Origin: Pseudarthrobacter polychromogenes
GTDB taxonomy: Bacteria; Actinomycetota; Actinomycetes; Actinomycetales; Micrococcaceae
DNA: 64,000 nt
Assembly (NCBI RefSeq): GCF_014644495.1
Contig: NZ_BMKU01000014.1
Location: 34,839-98,838, forward strand
Direction: 5' to 3'
Shown: piece after piece, positions 34,689 to 43,740 of the stretch
Position numbering within the stretch: the stretch's first letter is position 1
Layout of the letters: each line of letters opens with the position of its first letter
The notes under the pieces: generated by a model
The model's database searches: none
What the model saw: the letters and a program-made list of their open reading frames with translations, nothing else
What the model was told of the DNA's origin: nothing
Program-made: the position numbers and the translations under genes

Positions 34689-35198
34689 GTGAAAGAACCT
34701 GCTGAACTGAACAAACATCACCGGGCCGAAGCGCTCAAGGAACGTGTCTACGTCACCTTCACCGCGCTGGCCGTCGTCCTCGCCCTCCAATCCCATTCAG
34801 AAGAATCACTGACCGCCGGACAAGCCGCCGTGACTCTGGCCATAACAGTCATCGGTACGCTCATGGCTGTCTTCGTCGCGGACCTGATCTCCCATCTAGC
34901 CGTGCATGAAAAAACACCCACGCGCCCGGAACTCCTGCGGATGGCGCAGGTAAGTTTCGGCGCCTTCGCGGCCGCGGTTCTCCCTCTGATCTTTATTGCC
35001 CTGGCAGGGTTGGGCTGGTGGGAAATCACGACGGCGTTGCAGGCAGCAACAGCCGCGTTGGTGCTAACCCTTGTTCTGATCGGTTACCTCGCAATCAGGC
35101 GCATCCACATGGCCTGGTGGAAACGACTCATCGCACTCGTCGCCGAATTCGTACTCGGCCTGGCAGTCATCGGCCTCGAACTGATCGCCCACGGCTAA
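34689..35198 (+). CDS. Small integral membrane protein, unknown
   Basis: The 169-residue product starts at a GTG preceded by GGAAGGTAGGA. It has a hydrophilic N-terminus (ELNKHHRAEALKERV) and four to five hydrophobic segments (VYVTFTALAVVLAL, AAVTLAITVIGTLMAVFVADLI, AAAVLPLIFIALAGLGWW, ALVLTLVLIGYLAI, VAEFVLGLAVIGLELI). A His-rich loop (SHLAVHEKTP) follows TM2. The family is not recognised. It stands alone. Confidence 0.7.
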   Translation: MKEPAELNKHHRAEALKERVYVTFTALAVVLALQSHSEESLTAGQAAVTLAITVIGTLMAVFVADLISHLAVHEKTPTRPELLRMAQVSFGAFAAAVLPLIFIALAGLGWWEITTALQAATAALVLTLVLIGYLAIRRIHMAWWKRLIALVAEFVLGLAVIGLELIAHG

Positions 35199-35428
35199 CC
35201 ACGGAACCGTGACCCCTAATGACAGCCGACGAGATGTCGCGCGGCCAAACGCCGCAGGAATGTCAGCGATCGCCGACGCCTGGAGCAACGATTAGCCCAT
35301 GCGGTCTCCTGATGGCTAAGTCTGCCATGGCCTGGATGTCGAACTAGAGGAACCTCTTAATGGCTGCATCAAGCGCCAAATAGCGCCGTGAAACCGCCGT
35401 TCATCGCCGAAAATTGCTGATGCTGGTC

Positions 35429-36541
35429 TCATGCTCCTATTCCCGTCAAGGCCCTGCCCCCTGCTTGGGATGGGGCCGGTTCCGCAGTGGCGTAGAGGAC
35501 ATTCAGTTGGCGATAAAGCGTTCGGGCGATGTAGCGCTTGAGGGACCTGCGGATTTCGCGGTAGCTGCGGCCTTCTTGAGTCCGTTTGGTGACGTAGTCC
35601 CTTGTTCCGGGGTCGTGGACCATCCGGGTCATGATGATGGTGTGCAAGGCTCGATTGAGGCGCCTGTCACCGCCCCGATTGAGCCTGTGCCGGACAGTGT
35701 TAGCGCTGGAGGCGGGCAAGGGATTCACTCCTGCCAATGAGGCGAAGGCGGCTTCGCTGCGAACCCTTCCTGGATGCGACCATGCTGTCAGGACGGTGGC
35801 GACTGTGACAGCCCCGGCGCCGACCATCTCCAACAGCGGTGCAGCGGGGCTTTGCTGGATCAGCTCTGTCATGCGCTTCTGGTTCGCAGTCAGCTGCGTG
35901 GTTACTTCGAGAACGCGGCGCGCCAATCGAACTGCTTCCTCACGCGCGATCGATAGTTCGATCTGTTCCTTTCGTTCCCGCCATCTGGTGATCGTGGCGA
36001 TCTGGGATGGAACCAGCGGTTTACGAGCGTCGAATCCCAGATCGTGTGCCCGGAGTAAGGCTACGAGTGCGTTGACATTGACTGTTCGGTCCCGGGTCAA
36101 CTGATCCCGGGCTGCGCTCAGGATCCTGAGTCCGGCACGGGTTCCTTCAGCCCGGCGCGGGGCTCGCAGCTGGGTCTCCTCCAACGCCAGAACTGCGGTT
36201 CCGATAGCTGCGGCGTCCAGCGGGTCGGATTTGCCGATCGCCCGACGCCCTCGGGCGTTCATCCGTGGAGCTTCGGCGACGTCGTAGCCGGCGTCAGCTA
36301 CTGCTTTGGCCAGATGTGCGCCATATGAGCCGATACCTTCAACGGCCCAGAGACAGGCCATTTCGCCGTCTGTTCGTCGGCCTACCCAGGCAAGTGCGCG
36401 GGAAATCCCTGCCGAGGTGGTCGGGAACTGCTCGCACGCGACCCGCCGCTTGGTGCTGGCCTCGATGATGGCGTAAGTGTGTGTGCGGGCGTGGCAATCC
36501 ACGCCGATGACGAATGGGCGGGTCTGCGCAACGATAGTCAA
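35429..36541 (-). CDS. IS110-family transposase (first copy)
   Basis: The 370-residue DEDD-type transposase starts at a TTG at 36541 with AAGGAGGG nine bases upstream. The N-terminal RuvC-like domain has Asp in IGVDCHARTHTYAI, Glu in WAVEGIGSYG and the KSDPLDA motif. The C-terminal Tnp_20 domain has LPASSANTVRHRLNRGGDRRLN, with the catalytic Ser region. The ORF appears intact. It is a different lineage from the two IS110 copies at 47.8-50.8 kb. Confidence 0.9.
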   Translation of the reverse strand: MTIVAQTRPFVIGVDCHARTHTYAIIEASTKRRVACEQFPTTSAGISRALAWVGRRTDGEMACLWAVEGIGSYGAHLAKAVADAGYDVAEAPRMNARGRRAIGKSDPLDAAAIGTAVLALEETQLRAPRRAEGTRAGLRILSAARDQLTRDRTVNVNALVALLRAHDLGFDARKPLVPSQIATITRWRERKEQIELSIAREEAVRLARRVLEVTTQLTANQKRMTELIQQSPAAPLLEMVGAGAVTVATVLTAWSHPGRVRSEAAFASLAGVNPLPASSANTVRHRLNRGGDRRLNRALHTIIMTRMVHDPGTRDYVTKRTQEGRSYREIRRSLKRYIARTLYRQLNVLYATAEPAPSQAGGRALTGIGA

Positions 36542-36840
36542 CGCGGCCACCCTCCTTCCTTTCGAACGGGCAAGACTGATCGCATCACGACCGGCACTGG
36601 TCCTGGGAGGGGTCACTTCGAGGCAATACTGTGATGAGCCACAACCGCAGGGGCTGGGCAAGCTTCTAATCAAGCCACCGTCGTGAGACAGGTCAACGCC
36701 AGCCGCTCCACCCAGCGCGGACAAGTCGGGGGAAATGCACCCTCACGGGGCAATTGTTTTTTCGAGTCACACGCCAGGCAGAACGACCGGCATCAACACT
36801 GCCAGCTAGTCCCAGACCAGCCACGTAAAGACTCACAGTT
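36542..36840. other. Non-coding region upstream of IS110 transposase
   Basis: About 300 bases have no gene. In IS110-group elements the stretch before the transposase start is the left end that encodes the bridge RNA, so part of this region (roughly 36542-36740) probably plays that role. The exact element boundary is not visible because IS110 elements lack clear terminal repeats. Confidence 0.4.
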
Positions 36841-37025
36841 GTTTTTTGGCTGCTGGCGAAGCTTGCGGAGCTGTGCCCGTGGAGTCCCGTCTACCCGCAG
36901 GGCAAGGCACGGAAAATCTTCGGAGGAAATCAGCGAGGAACGAGCGCCGGAGAAGAATTTCCGGGCCGCAGGCCCCGACGAAGGAGGGGCTAGAGGGGCC
37001 GGAGCGGGCACGTACAATCCGAAGG
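36841..37025. repeat. Imperfect repeat R1 at peptide gene 3' end
   Basis: This ~185-bp segment is imperfectly repeated at 37194-37364. Shared blocks include GTTTTTGGCTGCTGGCG-like and CTGCTGGCGRAGC near one end, AGCTGTGCCCG, CGAAGGGCAAG-like in the middle, and GAGCGGGCACRTACRATCCG at the other end. R1 contains the 3' end of the small peptide gene; R2 lies upstream of it. Confidence 0.6.
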
Positions 37026-37130
37026 AATCTCAATGATGTTGTCAACGGACTCCTGCAGGTCGGTTAGGGGGCGGTCCCCTCTCTCGGTCGGTGCCCCCGG
37101 GTAGGGCTCTCGGGACTTCTTTTCGCTCAT
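36990..37130 (-). CDS. Small peptide with Cys-X-Cys tail
   Basis: A 46-residue ORF starts at ATG 37130 with GGAAGGAA nine bases upstream, a strong site. The peptide begins MSEKKSREPYPGAPTERGD, continues with an acidic-amphipathic stretch (LTDLQESVDNIIEIPS) and ends DCTCPLRPL. The layout of a charged leader and short Cys-containing tail recalls RiPP precursors, but no modification enzyme is nearby. Its terminal codons lie in repeat R1, and the equivalent part of R2 retains GGATCGTATGTGCCCGCTC. Function is unknown; the coding call rests on the ribosome site and composition. Confidence 0.45.
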   Translation of the reverse strand: MSEKKSREPYPGAPTERGDRPLTDLQESVDNIIEIPSDCTCPLRPL

Positions 37131-37193
37131 GGTTGTGTTCCTTCCAAGTGGGTGGGGGCGGCTGACGTGACCGGTCGGCTTCCCTTCTCCCCG

Positions 37194-37364
37194 TGGTTTT
37201 TGCCTGCTGGCGGAGCAACGCGTAGCTGTGGCCGACGGAGCCGGGGCCACCCGAAGGGCAAGCAGAGGATGGGTTGTGGGAGGACATAAGCGAAGCGCCG
37301 ACACAGGGCATCCGCTGCGCAGCCGTCCGAAGGACGGTTGAGCGGGCACATACGATCCGCAGGA
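37194..37364. repeat. Imperfect repeat R2
   Basis: This is the partner of R1, about 345 bp away and in the same orientation. It holds a CCGTCC-TTC-GGACGG hairpin (37323-37337) not found in R1. No gene is convincing inside it. Confidence 0.55.
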
Positions 37365-37486
37365 CAGCAGCAAAAACAGAAAAAACGCTTCTACAGCCCG
37401 AGCGAAACGAGGACCGATCTCCAACTCAGGCGCTGGACAGGCGAGCCTGGTAAATGGGCCTTTCCTCACCCGCCGTTCAGCAGCAC

Positions 37487-37677
37487 CTACGGGGTGCTGT
37501 TCTGGCGCGCAACGAGGGCTTGCTGGTGGCGGTAGAGCGTTGCGCGACTCCAGCGCCCACGAGCCGGGCGGCGTCTTCCGGTGCGTCCCTTCGAGCGGGT
37601 TCCGTTCTGGCTGGCTGCCGCGGCGTCGGCGTTGACCCGCTCGATGATCAGCTCGCGCTCATACTCGGCGAGGGTGG
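37487..37677 (-). pseudogene. Serine resolvase C-terminal remnant
   Basis: About 63 residues of a resolvase remain, STLAEYERELIIERVNADAAAA to the C-terminal HTH WSRATLYRHQQALVAR. It is related to the resolvase at 19.6-20.1 kb but has an internal deletion of the hinge region. The catalytic domain is absent, and the frame upstream of STLAEYE is unrelated sequence. Confidence 0.75.
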
Positions 37678-37845
37678 ACCAGAGCAAGCCTCCGAACTGC
37701 AAAGGCAGTACGTGCGGCGTGCCGGTCCGATCGGGCTGAGGGCGGAAGAGCTCGATTTTGAGCACTTCCCGGCCAAGAATGGCTTTCCCGGAATCCCTGT
37801 CAAGGTGTGGATCCGGTTCCCGAACTGCGCGGAGCTGGTCAACGG

Positions 37846-38256
37846 ATGAGGTGTCCGCCTGGGCCGCGAAAACGGCCAAAGTGACATGGAAAGACGGGGC
37901 CGTGACTCCAGTGCAGTCCACGCCTTCAGTGCAGGGGAGGATGGTGGACACGCGGACGGGCCTGGGTGGGATTAATGGAACGCTGGCGCCGGACACTTGG
38001 TATCCGTTTCAGATTCTGGGTAAAGGCGGTGTTCCGACTTCTAACGTGGATTGGGCTTTGGTGACGTTGACCGTTGTAAATATCACGGAGCCCAGTGCCG
38101 CGCAGGTGGTCCCAAATACTGGCAGGCACCGAGGCACCGGGAGACGACGCTCTGTACTCCCTGACTGGCGACACTGTTTCCAACTCGGCCATTGTTGCTG
38201 TGGGTACGGGCCGGAATCTTGCCTTGCTGTCCAGCACGTCGCAGTGGAGCCGTTGA
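37846..38256 (+). pseudogene. Fragment of DTR-repeat surface protein
   Basis: The frame of 37846 reads GRMVDTRTGLGG... GKGGVPTSNVDWALVTLTVVNI, matching the RxxDTRxG-type repeat domain seen in secreted actinobacterial proteins. Near 38101 the similarity moves to another frame (SQILAGTEAPGDDALYSLTG... AIVAVGTGRNLALLSS) and stops at 38256. Both ends and the frame are broken, so this is a relic of a larger secreted protein. Confidence 0.6.
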
Positions 38257-38496
38257 GGAACCCGGTCGATCCGGCTGTGACGCGCTCATCATTGCGAGGG
38301 CCGGTGTAGGTGTAGTTCGTGGCGCTCTTCCATCAACCGAAGGAACAGCGGTTCGCGCACAACTACCTCATCCGCCTGGATGATCACACCATGCCCGGCC
38401 CTGCAAGGAGCTCGCCCAGTAGACCTGCTGGAAAGCCACCGGCGCTCAGTCCTGATGGCGGCCTTGGAGCAGACGCTGGGGAGGGTTGCGGGCTAG

Positions 38497-39570
38497 CTGT
38501 ACTGAGTCAGGACGTTGGTTACATCGTGAATAGGTGAAGACCTCTTAGGTTGGTGGTTACCACACACAGCCAACGACTAAGAGGTCTTCATGTCCCACCG
38601 TAATGCCCGCCTGACTCCAAACGGTAGGCGCATCCTCGTCGAGCGCGTCCTTGCCGGCCGGCCCGTAGCCCATGTCGCGAAGGAAATGGGCGTCTCGCGG
38701 ACCTGCGCCCACCGCTGGATCAGCCGGTACAAAATCCAGGGCTGGGACGGGCTTGAGGACCGCAGCTCCCGTCCGAGGTCCTGCCCGCACGCCACCCCGC
38801 CGGAAGTCGTTGCCGATGTCCTAACTCAACGCGTGGAACACCGCGAGGGCCCGATGGACTTGGCCCTGCGCTGCGGCACCAGCGCCCGGACTGTCTCACG
38901 CATTTTGGCCCGCGCCGGGATGCCCAGGCTGTGGGACCTGGACCCCGTGACCGGGGAACGGATTCGGGCTTCACGGGCCACCGACCGCCGCTACGAACGC
39001 GACACTCCGGGCGACATGATCCATATCGACGTGAAGAAGCTCGGCAGGATCCCAGATGGCGGCGGATGGCGGGCGGACCCGAAACAGTCCGCCCGCAACC
39101 ATGCCACCGGCCACGAAAGGGTCGGTTTCGATTACGTACACGTGGCCGTTGATGACCACTCCCGTTTCGCCTACGCCGAGGTCCTGCCCGACGAGAAAGG
39201 CCCAACCTGCGCCGGGTTCCTCACCCGGGCCGCGGCAGCTATGGCAGCCCACGGTGCACCGGTCAAACGCGTCATGACTGACAACGCCTTCGCCTATCGG
39301 CTCTCCCGCGATTTCCAGAACGCACTCGCTGCACTGGGCGCCAAACACATCCTGATCAAGCCCCGCCATCCCTGGCAGAACGGTAAAGCAGAACGCTTCA
39401 ACCGCACCCTGCAAGAAGGCTGGGCCTACCGGCAACCCTTCACCTCAAATCAAGCACGCACCGACGCCCTGCAGCCATGGCTAAACTTCTACAACAACCA
39501 CCGGCCCCACGGCAGCCTCGGAGGCAAACCACCCATCAGCAGGTGCAACCAACCTACTGGCTGAGTACAG
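38497..39570 (+). mobile_element. Complete IS481-family element
   Basis: The ends are CTGTACTGAGTCAGGACGTTGG on the left and the complement of CTGTACTCAGCCAGTAGGTTGG on the right, matching at most positions over about 22 bp. CTAG flanks both ends (38493-38496 and 39571-39574), consistent with a 4-bp target duplication at a CTAG site, the known preference of IS481 relatives. The element is 1074 bp and its transposase is intact. Confidence 0.85.
38590..39564 (+). CDS. IS481-family transposase
   Basis: The 324-residue protein has an N-terminal HTH (PVAHVAKEMGVSRTCAHRWISRY) and an rve-type DDE core: Asp in MIHIDVKKLG, Asp in VMTDNAFAY, Glu in NGKAERFNRTL. A typical C-terminal YNNHRPHGSLGGKPP closes it. 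The stop codon lies inside the right inverted repeat. The reading frame is uninterrupted. Confidence 0.92.
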   Translation: MSHRNARLTPNGRRILVERVLAGRPVAHVAKEMGVSRTCAHRWISRYKIQGWDGLEDRSSRPRSCPHATPPEVVADVLTQRVEHREGPMDLALRCGTSARTVSRILARAGMPRLWDLDPVTGERIRASRATDRRYERDTPGDMIHIDVKKLGRIPDGGGWRADPKQSARNHATGHERVGFDYVHVAVDDHSRFAYAEVLPDEKGPTCAGFLTRAAAAMAAHGAPVKRVMTDNAFAYRLSRDFQNALAALGAKHILIKPRHPWQNGKAERFNRTLQEGWAYRQPFTSNQARTDALQPWLNFYNNHRPHGSLGGKPPISRCNQPTG

Positions 39571-39629
39571 CTAGCACGCTGCTGAAGAAGAGAAGCCCAG
39601 GGATCGCTCCGGACAAGTTCATATCTGGT

Positions 39630-40388
39630 CTAGCGGCCAACTTGCGACGACCAGACAGAAGCCCCGAGTTCCTTTGAAATTGTCCACGCCGCATCGCGAA
39701 GTTCACGGACGATGGTCTCGCTTGCCGGCCACTCGTTGGCGGGGATCACTACCGACAACACGGCAATGACGTTCCCGCTGTCACCGTAGACGGGGGCCGC
39801 GATGGAAGCCTCGCCGATCACTGCTTCCTCGTACTCCAGCCCGAGCGCATTTTTCCGCACTTCCTCAAGCTGCGAACGCAGGACTGCAGGGTCGGTGATC
39901 GTGTCGCCGGTGAATTCGACCAGCGGCTTGCTGAGCACGTCATGTTCGAGCTCGGGGTTGTAGGCGAGCAGAACTTTCCCGAGGGCAGAGGCGTGGGCGG
40001 GCAGGTTGAGTCCGGTTTCCGGCATTTGCTCGGTGCCGTCGGGGCGGCGGTCGTGGTGAATGATCAAAACCTCGTCGAGAAGGTTCACACCCAACCGGCT
40101 CGCGTAGCCGGTCTTCCGCGATAGCTCATGCATCCACCGCATCGCGCGGGAGCGAACATCCAGCGTGTCGAGGTAGACGCTGGAGAGTTTTAGCAGCGCC
40201 GGACCAAGAGCGTAACGGTTCCCTGAGCTCTCCTGGGCGACAAGACCGTGCGCCTGCAGGGACTTCACGAGTCCATGGACCGTGGAAGGCGGAAGCTCCA
40301 GCGCCGCCGCCAGTTCGGAGATTCCCAGGCGTCTGGCGCCTTGGAGGAGCCCGAGGATCTTCGCCGCGCGGTCAATTGACTGGATCAC
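39630..40388 (-). CDS. IclR-family regulator of dha operon
   Basis: The product has the IclR winged HTH (VIQSIDRAAKILGLL... ISELAAALELPPSTVHGLVKSL) and the C-terminal GAF-like effector domain (GLNLPAHASALGKVLLAY). GTG 40388 is preferred because GGGAG lies ten bases upstream and it gives 252 residues, normal for the family. ATG 40472 in the same frame is an alternative. It is divergent from the MIP channel gene and probably represses the dihydroxyacetone operon. Confidence 0.87.
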   Translation of the reverse strand: MIQSIDRAAKILGLLQGARRLGISELAAALELPPSTVHGLVKSLQAHGLVAQESSGNRYALGPALLKLSSVYLDTLDVRSRAMRWMHELSRKTGYASRLGVNLLDEVLIIHHDRRPDGTEQMPETGLNLPAHASALGKVLLAYNPELEHDVLSKPLVEFTGDTITDPAVLRSQLEEVRKNALGLEYEEAVIGEASIAAPVYGDSGNVIAVLSVVIPANEWPASETIVRELRDAAWTISKELGASVWSSQVGR

Positions 40389-40472
40389 AGCCCCCACTCT
40401 CCCATCATCGGTTGGCTTATCCGTCCGACATGTCAATTTAGCCCCTTGACAATCAGGGAACCTAAACGGCAT

Positions 40473-40511
40473 GATTCGATAATACCGAATAAGAGTCGGC
40501 AATGTCGAATC
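40473..40511. promoter_or_regulatory. Operator palindrome upstream of dha operon
   Basis: GATTCGATAATACCGA (40473-40488) and TCGGCAATGTCGAATC (40496-40511) are inverted at 11-12 of 16 positions with a 7-bp spacer. They lie about 50 bp before the channel gene. IclR proteins bind palindromes of this size. A TTGACA box sits at 40446-40451. Confidence 0.55.
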
Positions 40512-40558
40512 CTACTCTTCAGCTAATTTCATCCACCGTTCAAAGGAGAACTTTCGTC

Positions 40559-41314
40559 ATGGACGACAACCGCATGTGGCAGCGCCTCGCTGCAGAGTTC
40601 CTGGGGACCGCGTTCCTCGTATTCGTCGGAGTAGGATCCGTCCCCGCCCTGGCTATCGCCCGCGGCGACCAGCCGTTCACCGGTTCGGAGCTGGGCTTCA
40701 TCTCCCTGTCGTTTGGTGCAGTCGTCATTGGCACCGTCTACGTCTTTGGCTACATCTCGGGAAACCACATCAACCCCGCAGTGACCGTGGCCCTTGCAGC
40801 AACAGGGAAGTTCCCGTGGCGCGACGTGCCGGGATACCTCGGAGCCCAGGTACTGGGCGCCGTTGCCGGCTCCTTCGCGATCATCGCAGTGCTCGGCCAG
40901 AAGGCCAGTGAGTTGGGCCTCGGAGTGGCGGCCTACGGTGACATCCCCATCTGGCAGGCGTTCACTGCTGAGTTCATCGGCACGTTCATCCTGGTCTTCA
41001 CAGTGTTCGGCGTGATCCACCGCAAGGCCGCACCCGGCTTCGCAGGCATCGTCATCGGCTTCATCGTCTTCGCCGCAATCATCCCGGTCGCTCCTGTCAC
41101 CGGAGCCTCAATCAACCCCGCCAGGACGACCGGGCCGATGCTCGTACAGTCCCTGATGGGCGGAACCGTTCACTGGGAACAGTGGCCCGTGTACGTTATT
41201 GCTGAACTTGCCGCGGGCGTTGCCGCCGCACTGTTGTTCGGACTCATCTCACGAACCCAGGCTGACCGCACCTCGCTCACCGAAGCGCTGACGGAACAGG
41301 AGTCCCGGGCATGA
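40559..41314 (+). CDS. MIP-family channel (glycerol/aquaporin type)
   Basis: The 251-residue protein has six hydrophobic segments and two NPA motifs (HINPAVTV at 70-77, SINPARTTGP at 183-192). The residue after the second NPAR is Thr, whereas glyceroporins such as GlpF have Asp, so selectivity is uncertain. Gene order suggests uptake of glycerol, dihydroxyacetone or a related small polyol. ATG 40559 follows AAAGGAGA. Its stop overlaps dhaK as ATGA. Confidence 0.87.
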   Translation: MDDNRMWQRLAAEFLGTAFLVFVGVGSVPALAIARGDQPFTGSELGFISLSFGAVVIGTVYVFGYISGNHINPAVTVALAATGKFPWRDVPGYLGAQVLGAVAGSFAIIAVLGQKASELGLGVAAYGDIPIWQAFTAEFIGTFILVFTVFGVIHRKAAPGFAGIVIGFIVFAAIIPVAPVTGASINPARTTGPMLVQSLMGGTVHWEQWPVYVIAELAAGVAAALLFGLISRTQADRTSLTEALTEQESRA

Positions 41315-42303
41315 ACAAGCTGATCAACTCCCCGCAGACGCTGCTTGCAGACGCACTGCGCGGTGTCGCCGCCGCCCACCGTGAATTGTCAGTGGACTTC
41401 GAAAACCGCATCGTCTTCAGCACCGCATCACGGGAGGGACGTGTCGCGCTGGTCTCCGGCGGCGGCTCGGGCCACGAACCCCTGCACAGCGGGTTCGTCG
41501 GCGCCGGAATGCTGGACGCAGCCTGCGCCGGTGAAATCTTCACCTCACCGACTCCGGACCAGATCCTCGCCGCAGCGACCCGGGTGGACACCGGCTCCGG
41601 AGTGCTCTTCGTCGTCAAAAACTACACCGGCGACCTGCTCAACTTTGAAATGGCAGCAGAACTCGCCCAGGAGCAGGGAATCGAAATTGCCACAGTCATC
41701 GTCGCCGATGACGTCGCGGTGGAGGACTCCACCTGGACAGCAGGCCGGCGCGGTGTCGGCACCACGCTGATCCTGGAAAAGGTCGCCGGCGCAGCAGCTG
41801 CCCGCGGCTGGTCCCTGGAAAAGGTACACGGGCTCGCCGAACGGGTCGCCCACGCGGGACGTTCCATGGGCGCAGCACTCACCAGCTGCACCGTTCCTGC
41901 CGTCGGCAGGCCCAGCTTCGACCTCCCCGAGGGCGAAATGGAACTCGGCGTCGGTATCCACGGCGAACCCGGACGCAAACGTGTCCCGGTGATGTCGGCC
42001 GCAGAACTGTCCAACGCGTTGGTCGAGTCGATCACCACCGACTATAACTTCGGCGGCAAACCGGTCATCGCTTTGCTGACCGGTCTCGGGGGAACCCCGC
42101 TGATCGAGCTCTACGCAATGTTCGCCGAGGTCTCCGACCGCCTCAACGAGCGCAATATTAAGGTAGCGCGCTCGTTGGTCGGAGATTACGTCACCAGTCT
42201 CGACATGGCCGGCTGCTCCCTGACCTTGGTCGCGGCAGACGACGAAATTCTCGATCTCTGGGACGCACCGGTGAACACCCCCGCGCTCCGCTGGAAGGAT
42301 TGA
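41311..42303 (+). CDS. dhaK: Dihydroxyacetone kinase subunit DhaK
   Basis: The 330-residue substrate-binding subunit has GGGSGHEPLH (His55), YTGDLLNF (Asp108) and the covalent substrate-binding His217 (GIHGEPG). These match the E. coli DhaK active-site residues. It binds dihydroxyacetone as a hemiaminal and is phosphorylated with DhaL. It overlaps the channel gene by 4 nt and is followed directly by dhaL and dhaM. Confidence 0.93.
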   Translation: MNKLINSPQTLLADALRGVAAAHRELSVDFENRIVFSTASREGRVALVSGGGSGHEPLHSGFVGAGMLDAACAGEIFTSPTPDQILAAATRVDTGSGVLFVVKNYTGDLLNFEMAAELAQEQGIEIATVIVADDVAVEDSTWTAGRRGVGTTLILEKVAGAAAARGWSLEKVHGLAERVAHAGRSMGAALTSCTVPAVGRPSFDLPEGEMELGVGIHGEPGRKRVPVMSAAELSNALVESITTDYNFGGKPVIALLTGLGGTPLIELYAMFAEVSDRLNERNIKVARSLVGDYVTSLDMAGCSLTLVAADDEILDLWDAPVNTPALRWKD

Positions 42304-42304
42304 C

Positions 42305-42955
42305 ATGTCAGACTCACTCACGATGGACGCGATCCAGCAGTGGCTGCATCGCTTCGCGTTGGAGATCACCACACAGGCGGACTGGCTGACCGAGCTGGAT
42401 TCGGCGATTGGAGATGCCGACCACGGGACCAACATGGTCCGCGGCACAGGCGCAGTGGTCGCCAAACTCAACGGCGGGGCGACAGGCACCGTACAGGAGT
42501 TGCTCAAGGCCGTCGGAATGACCCTGGTTTCCAGTGTGGGCGGAGCCAGCGGATCACTGTATGGCACCTTCTTCCTTGAAATGGGCCGAAACAGTCCTTC
42601 GGGCGAGCAACTGAACGCCTCCGAACTGGAGAAAGCATTGCGTGCCGGTGTGGACGGCGTCGTCGCCCGCGGCCACGCGGCAGTTGGCGACAAGACGATG
42701 GTTGATGCCCTCGAACCGGCCGTCACGGCACTGTACCAATCCCTGGCCAACGGTCTGCGACTGCATGATTCAGTTGCGGCTGCCGCCGCAGCGGCGACGA
42801 CCGGCCGGGACTCCACCGAACCACTCGTTGCACGCAAGGGCCGGGCGTCCTATCTCGGTGAACGCAGCGCCGGACACATCGATCCGGGAGCCGCCTCCTC
42901 GGCGATCCTGGTTGCTGCGCTGGCTGCCACCGTCGGGGAAGGAACTGCCCAGTGA
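42305..42955 (+). CDS. dhaL: Dihydroxyacetone kinase subunit DhaL
   Basis: The 216-residue all-helical subunit holds ADP-Mg through the Asp cluster in LDSAIGDADHGTNM. The nucleotide cap helix motif (TLVSSVGGASGSLYGTFF) follows. It starts 1 nt after the dhaK stop and overlaps dhaM as GTGA. It passes phosphate from DhaM to dihydroxyacetone on DhaK. Confidence 0.93.
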   Translation: MSDSLTMDAIQQWLHRFALEITTQADWLTELDSAIGDADHGTNMVRGTGAVVAKLNGGATGTVQELLKAVGMTLVSSVGGASGSLYGTFFLEMGRNSPSGEQLNASELEKALRAGVDGVVARGHAAVGDKTMVDALEPAVTALYQSLANGLRLHDSVAAAAAAATTGRDSTEPLVARKGRASYLGERSAGHIDPGAASSAILVAALAATVGEGTAQ

Positions 42956-43671
42956 TCGGCATCGTCCTCGTCTCACACAGCGAAGCGCTGGCCAACGCGG
43001 CAATGGACCTGGCACTGCAAATGGTTCACGGCGCCCGGCCGCCCATCCGTATCGCGGCCGGTGCTGCCGGTGGATTCGGTACTGACGCAACAGCAATCGC
43101 GTCAGCCATCGATGACCTCGCCAAAACGGACGGCGTGCTCGTGATCACCGACCTGGGATCAGCGATCCTCAGCTCGTCCCTGGCCCTGGAGATCCGCAGC
43201 AGCACCCACCAGGTCGTGATCAGCGACGGACCCTTCGTCGAAGCAACGACAGCTGCCGTAGTCGGCGCCGCCGCAGGCGGTTCACTGGCCGACATTGCCG
43301 CTGACGCGAGCAACGCCCTGGCCGCAAAGAAGTCACAGGACGCCACCGGCCAGGCCGCTTCATCCGCCGAACACACCGACCCGGGAAGCCCCGTCGTCAG
43401 CGCAGAGGAACGCCTGATCAATCCGATGGGCCTCCACACCCGCCCGGCGTCGCTGCTCGTGCAGATGGCCGGAGAGTTCAGCTCCGACATCGAACTGACA
43501 AACACCTCCTCCGGACGGGGGCCAGTGAACGCGTCCAGTGTGATCGGACTGCTGTCCCTCGGCGCCTGCAAGAACGACCGGATCCGGATCGAGGCCAGCG
43601 GCCCCGATGCCCCGCAGGCCGTGAACGCAGTGAAGGAACTCGTCCTCCAAGGATTCGGCGAGCTTTCGTAG
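42952..43671 (+). CDS. dhaM: PTS-dependent phosphocarrier DhaM (EIIA-HPr)
   Basis: The 239-residue protein has an EIIA(Man)-like domain with His9 (LVSHSEAL) and an HPr-like domain with His162 (MGLHTRPAS), joined by an Ala/Ser-rich linker. The EI-like third domain of E. coli DhaM is absent. It receives phosphate from enzyme I/HPr of the PTS and gives it to DhaL. Start GTG overlaps the dhaL stop. Confidence 0.92.
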   Translation: MIGIVLVSHSEALANAAMDLALQMVHGARPPIRIAAGAAGGFGTDATAIASAIDDLAKTDGVLVITDLGSAILSSSLALEIRSSTHQVVISDGPFVEATTAAVVGAAAGGSLADIAADASNALAAKKSQDATGQAASSAEHTDPGSPVVSAEERLINPMGLHTRPASLLVQMAGEFSSDIELTNTSSGRGPVNASSVIGLLSLGACKNDRIRIEASGPDAPQAVNAVKELVLQGFGELS

Positions 43672-43740
43672 CCTCCTTCCCGACCGCTTTTCTTCCCCCC
43701 TCTTTCCCACTCCCCTATCAGCAGAAATCGGAGTATTCTC

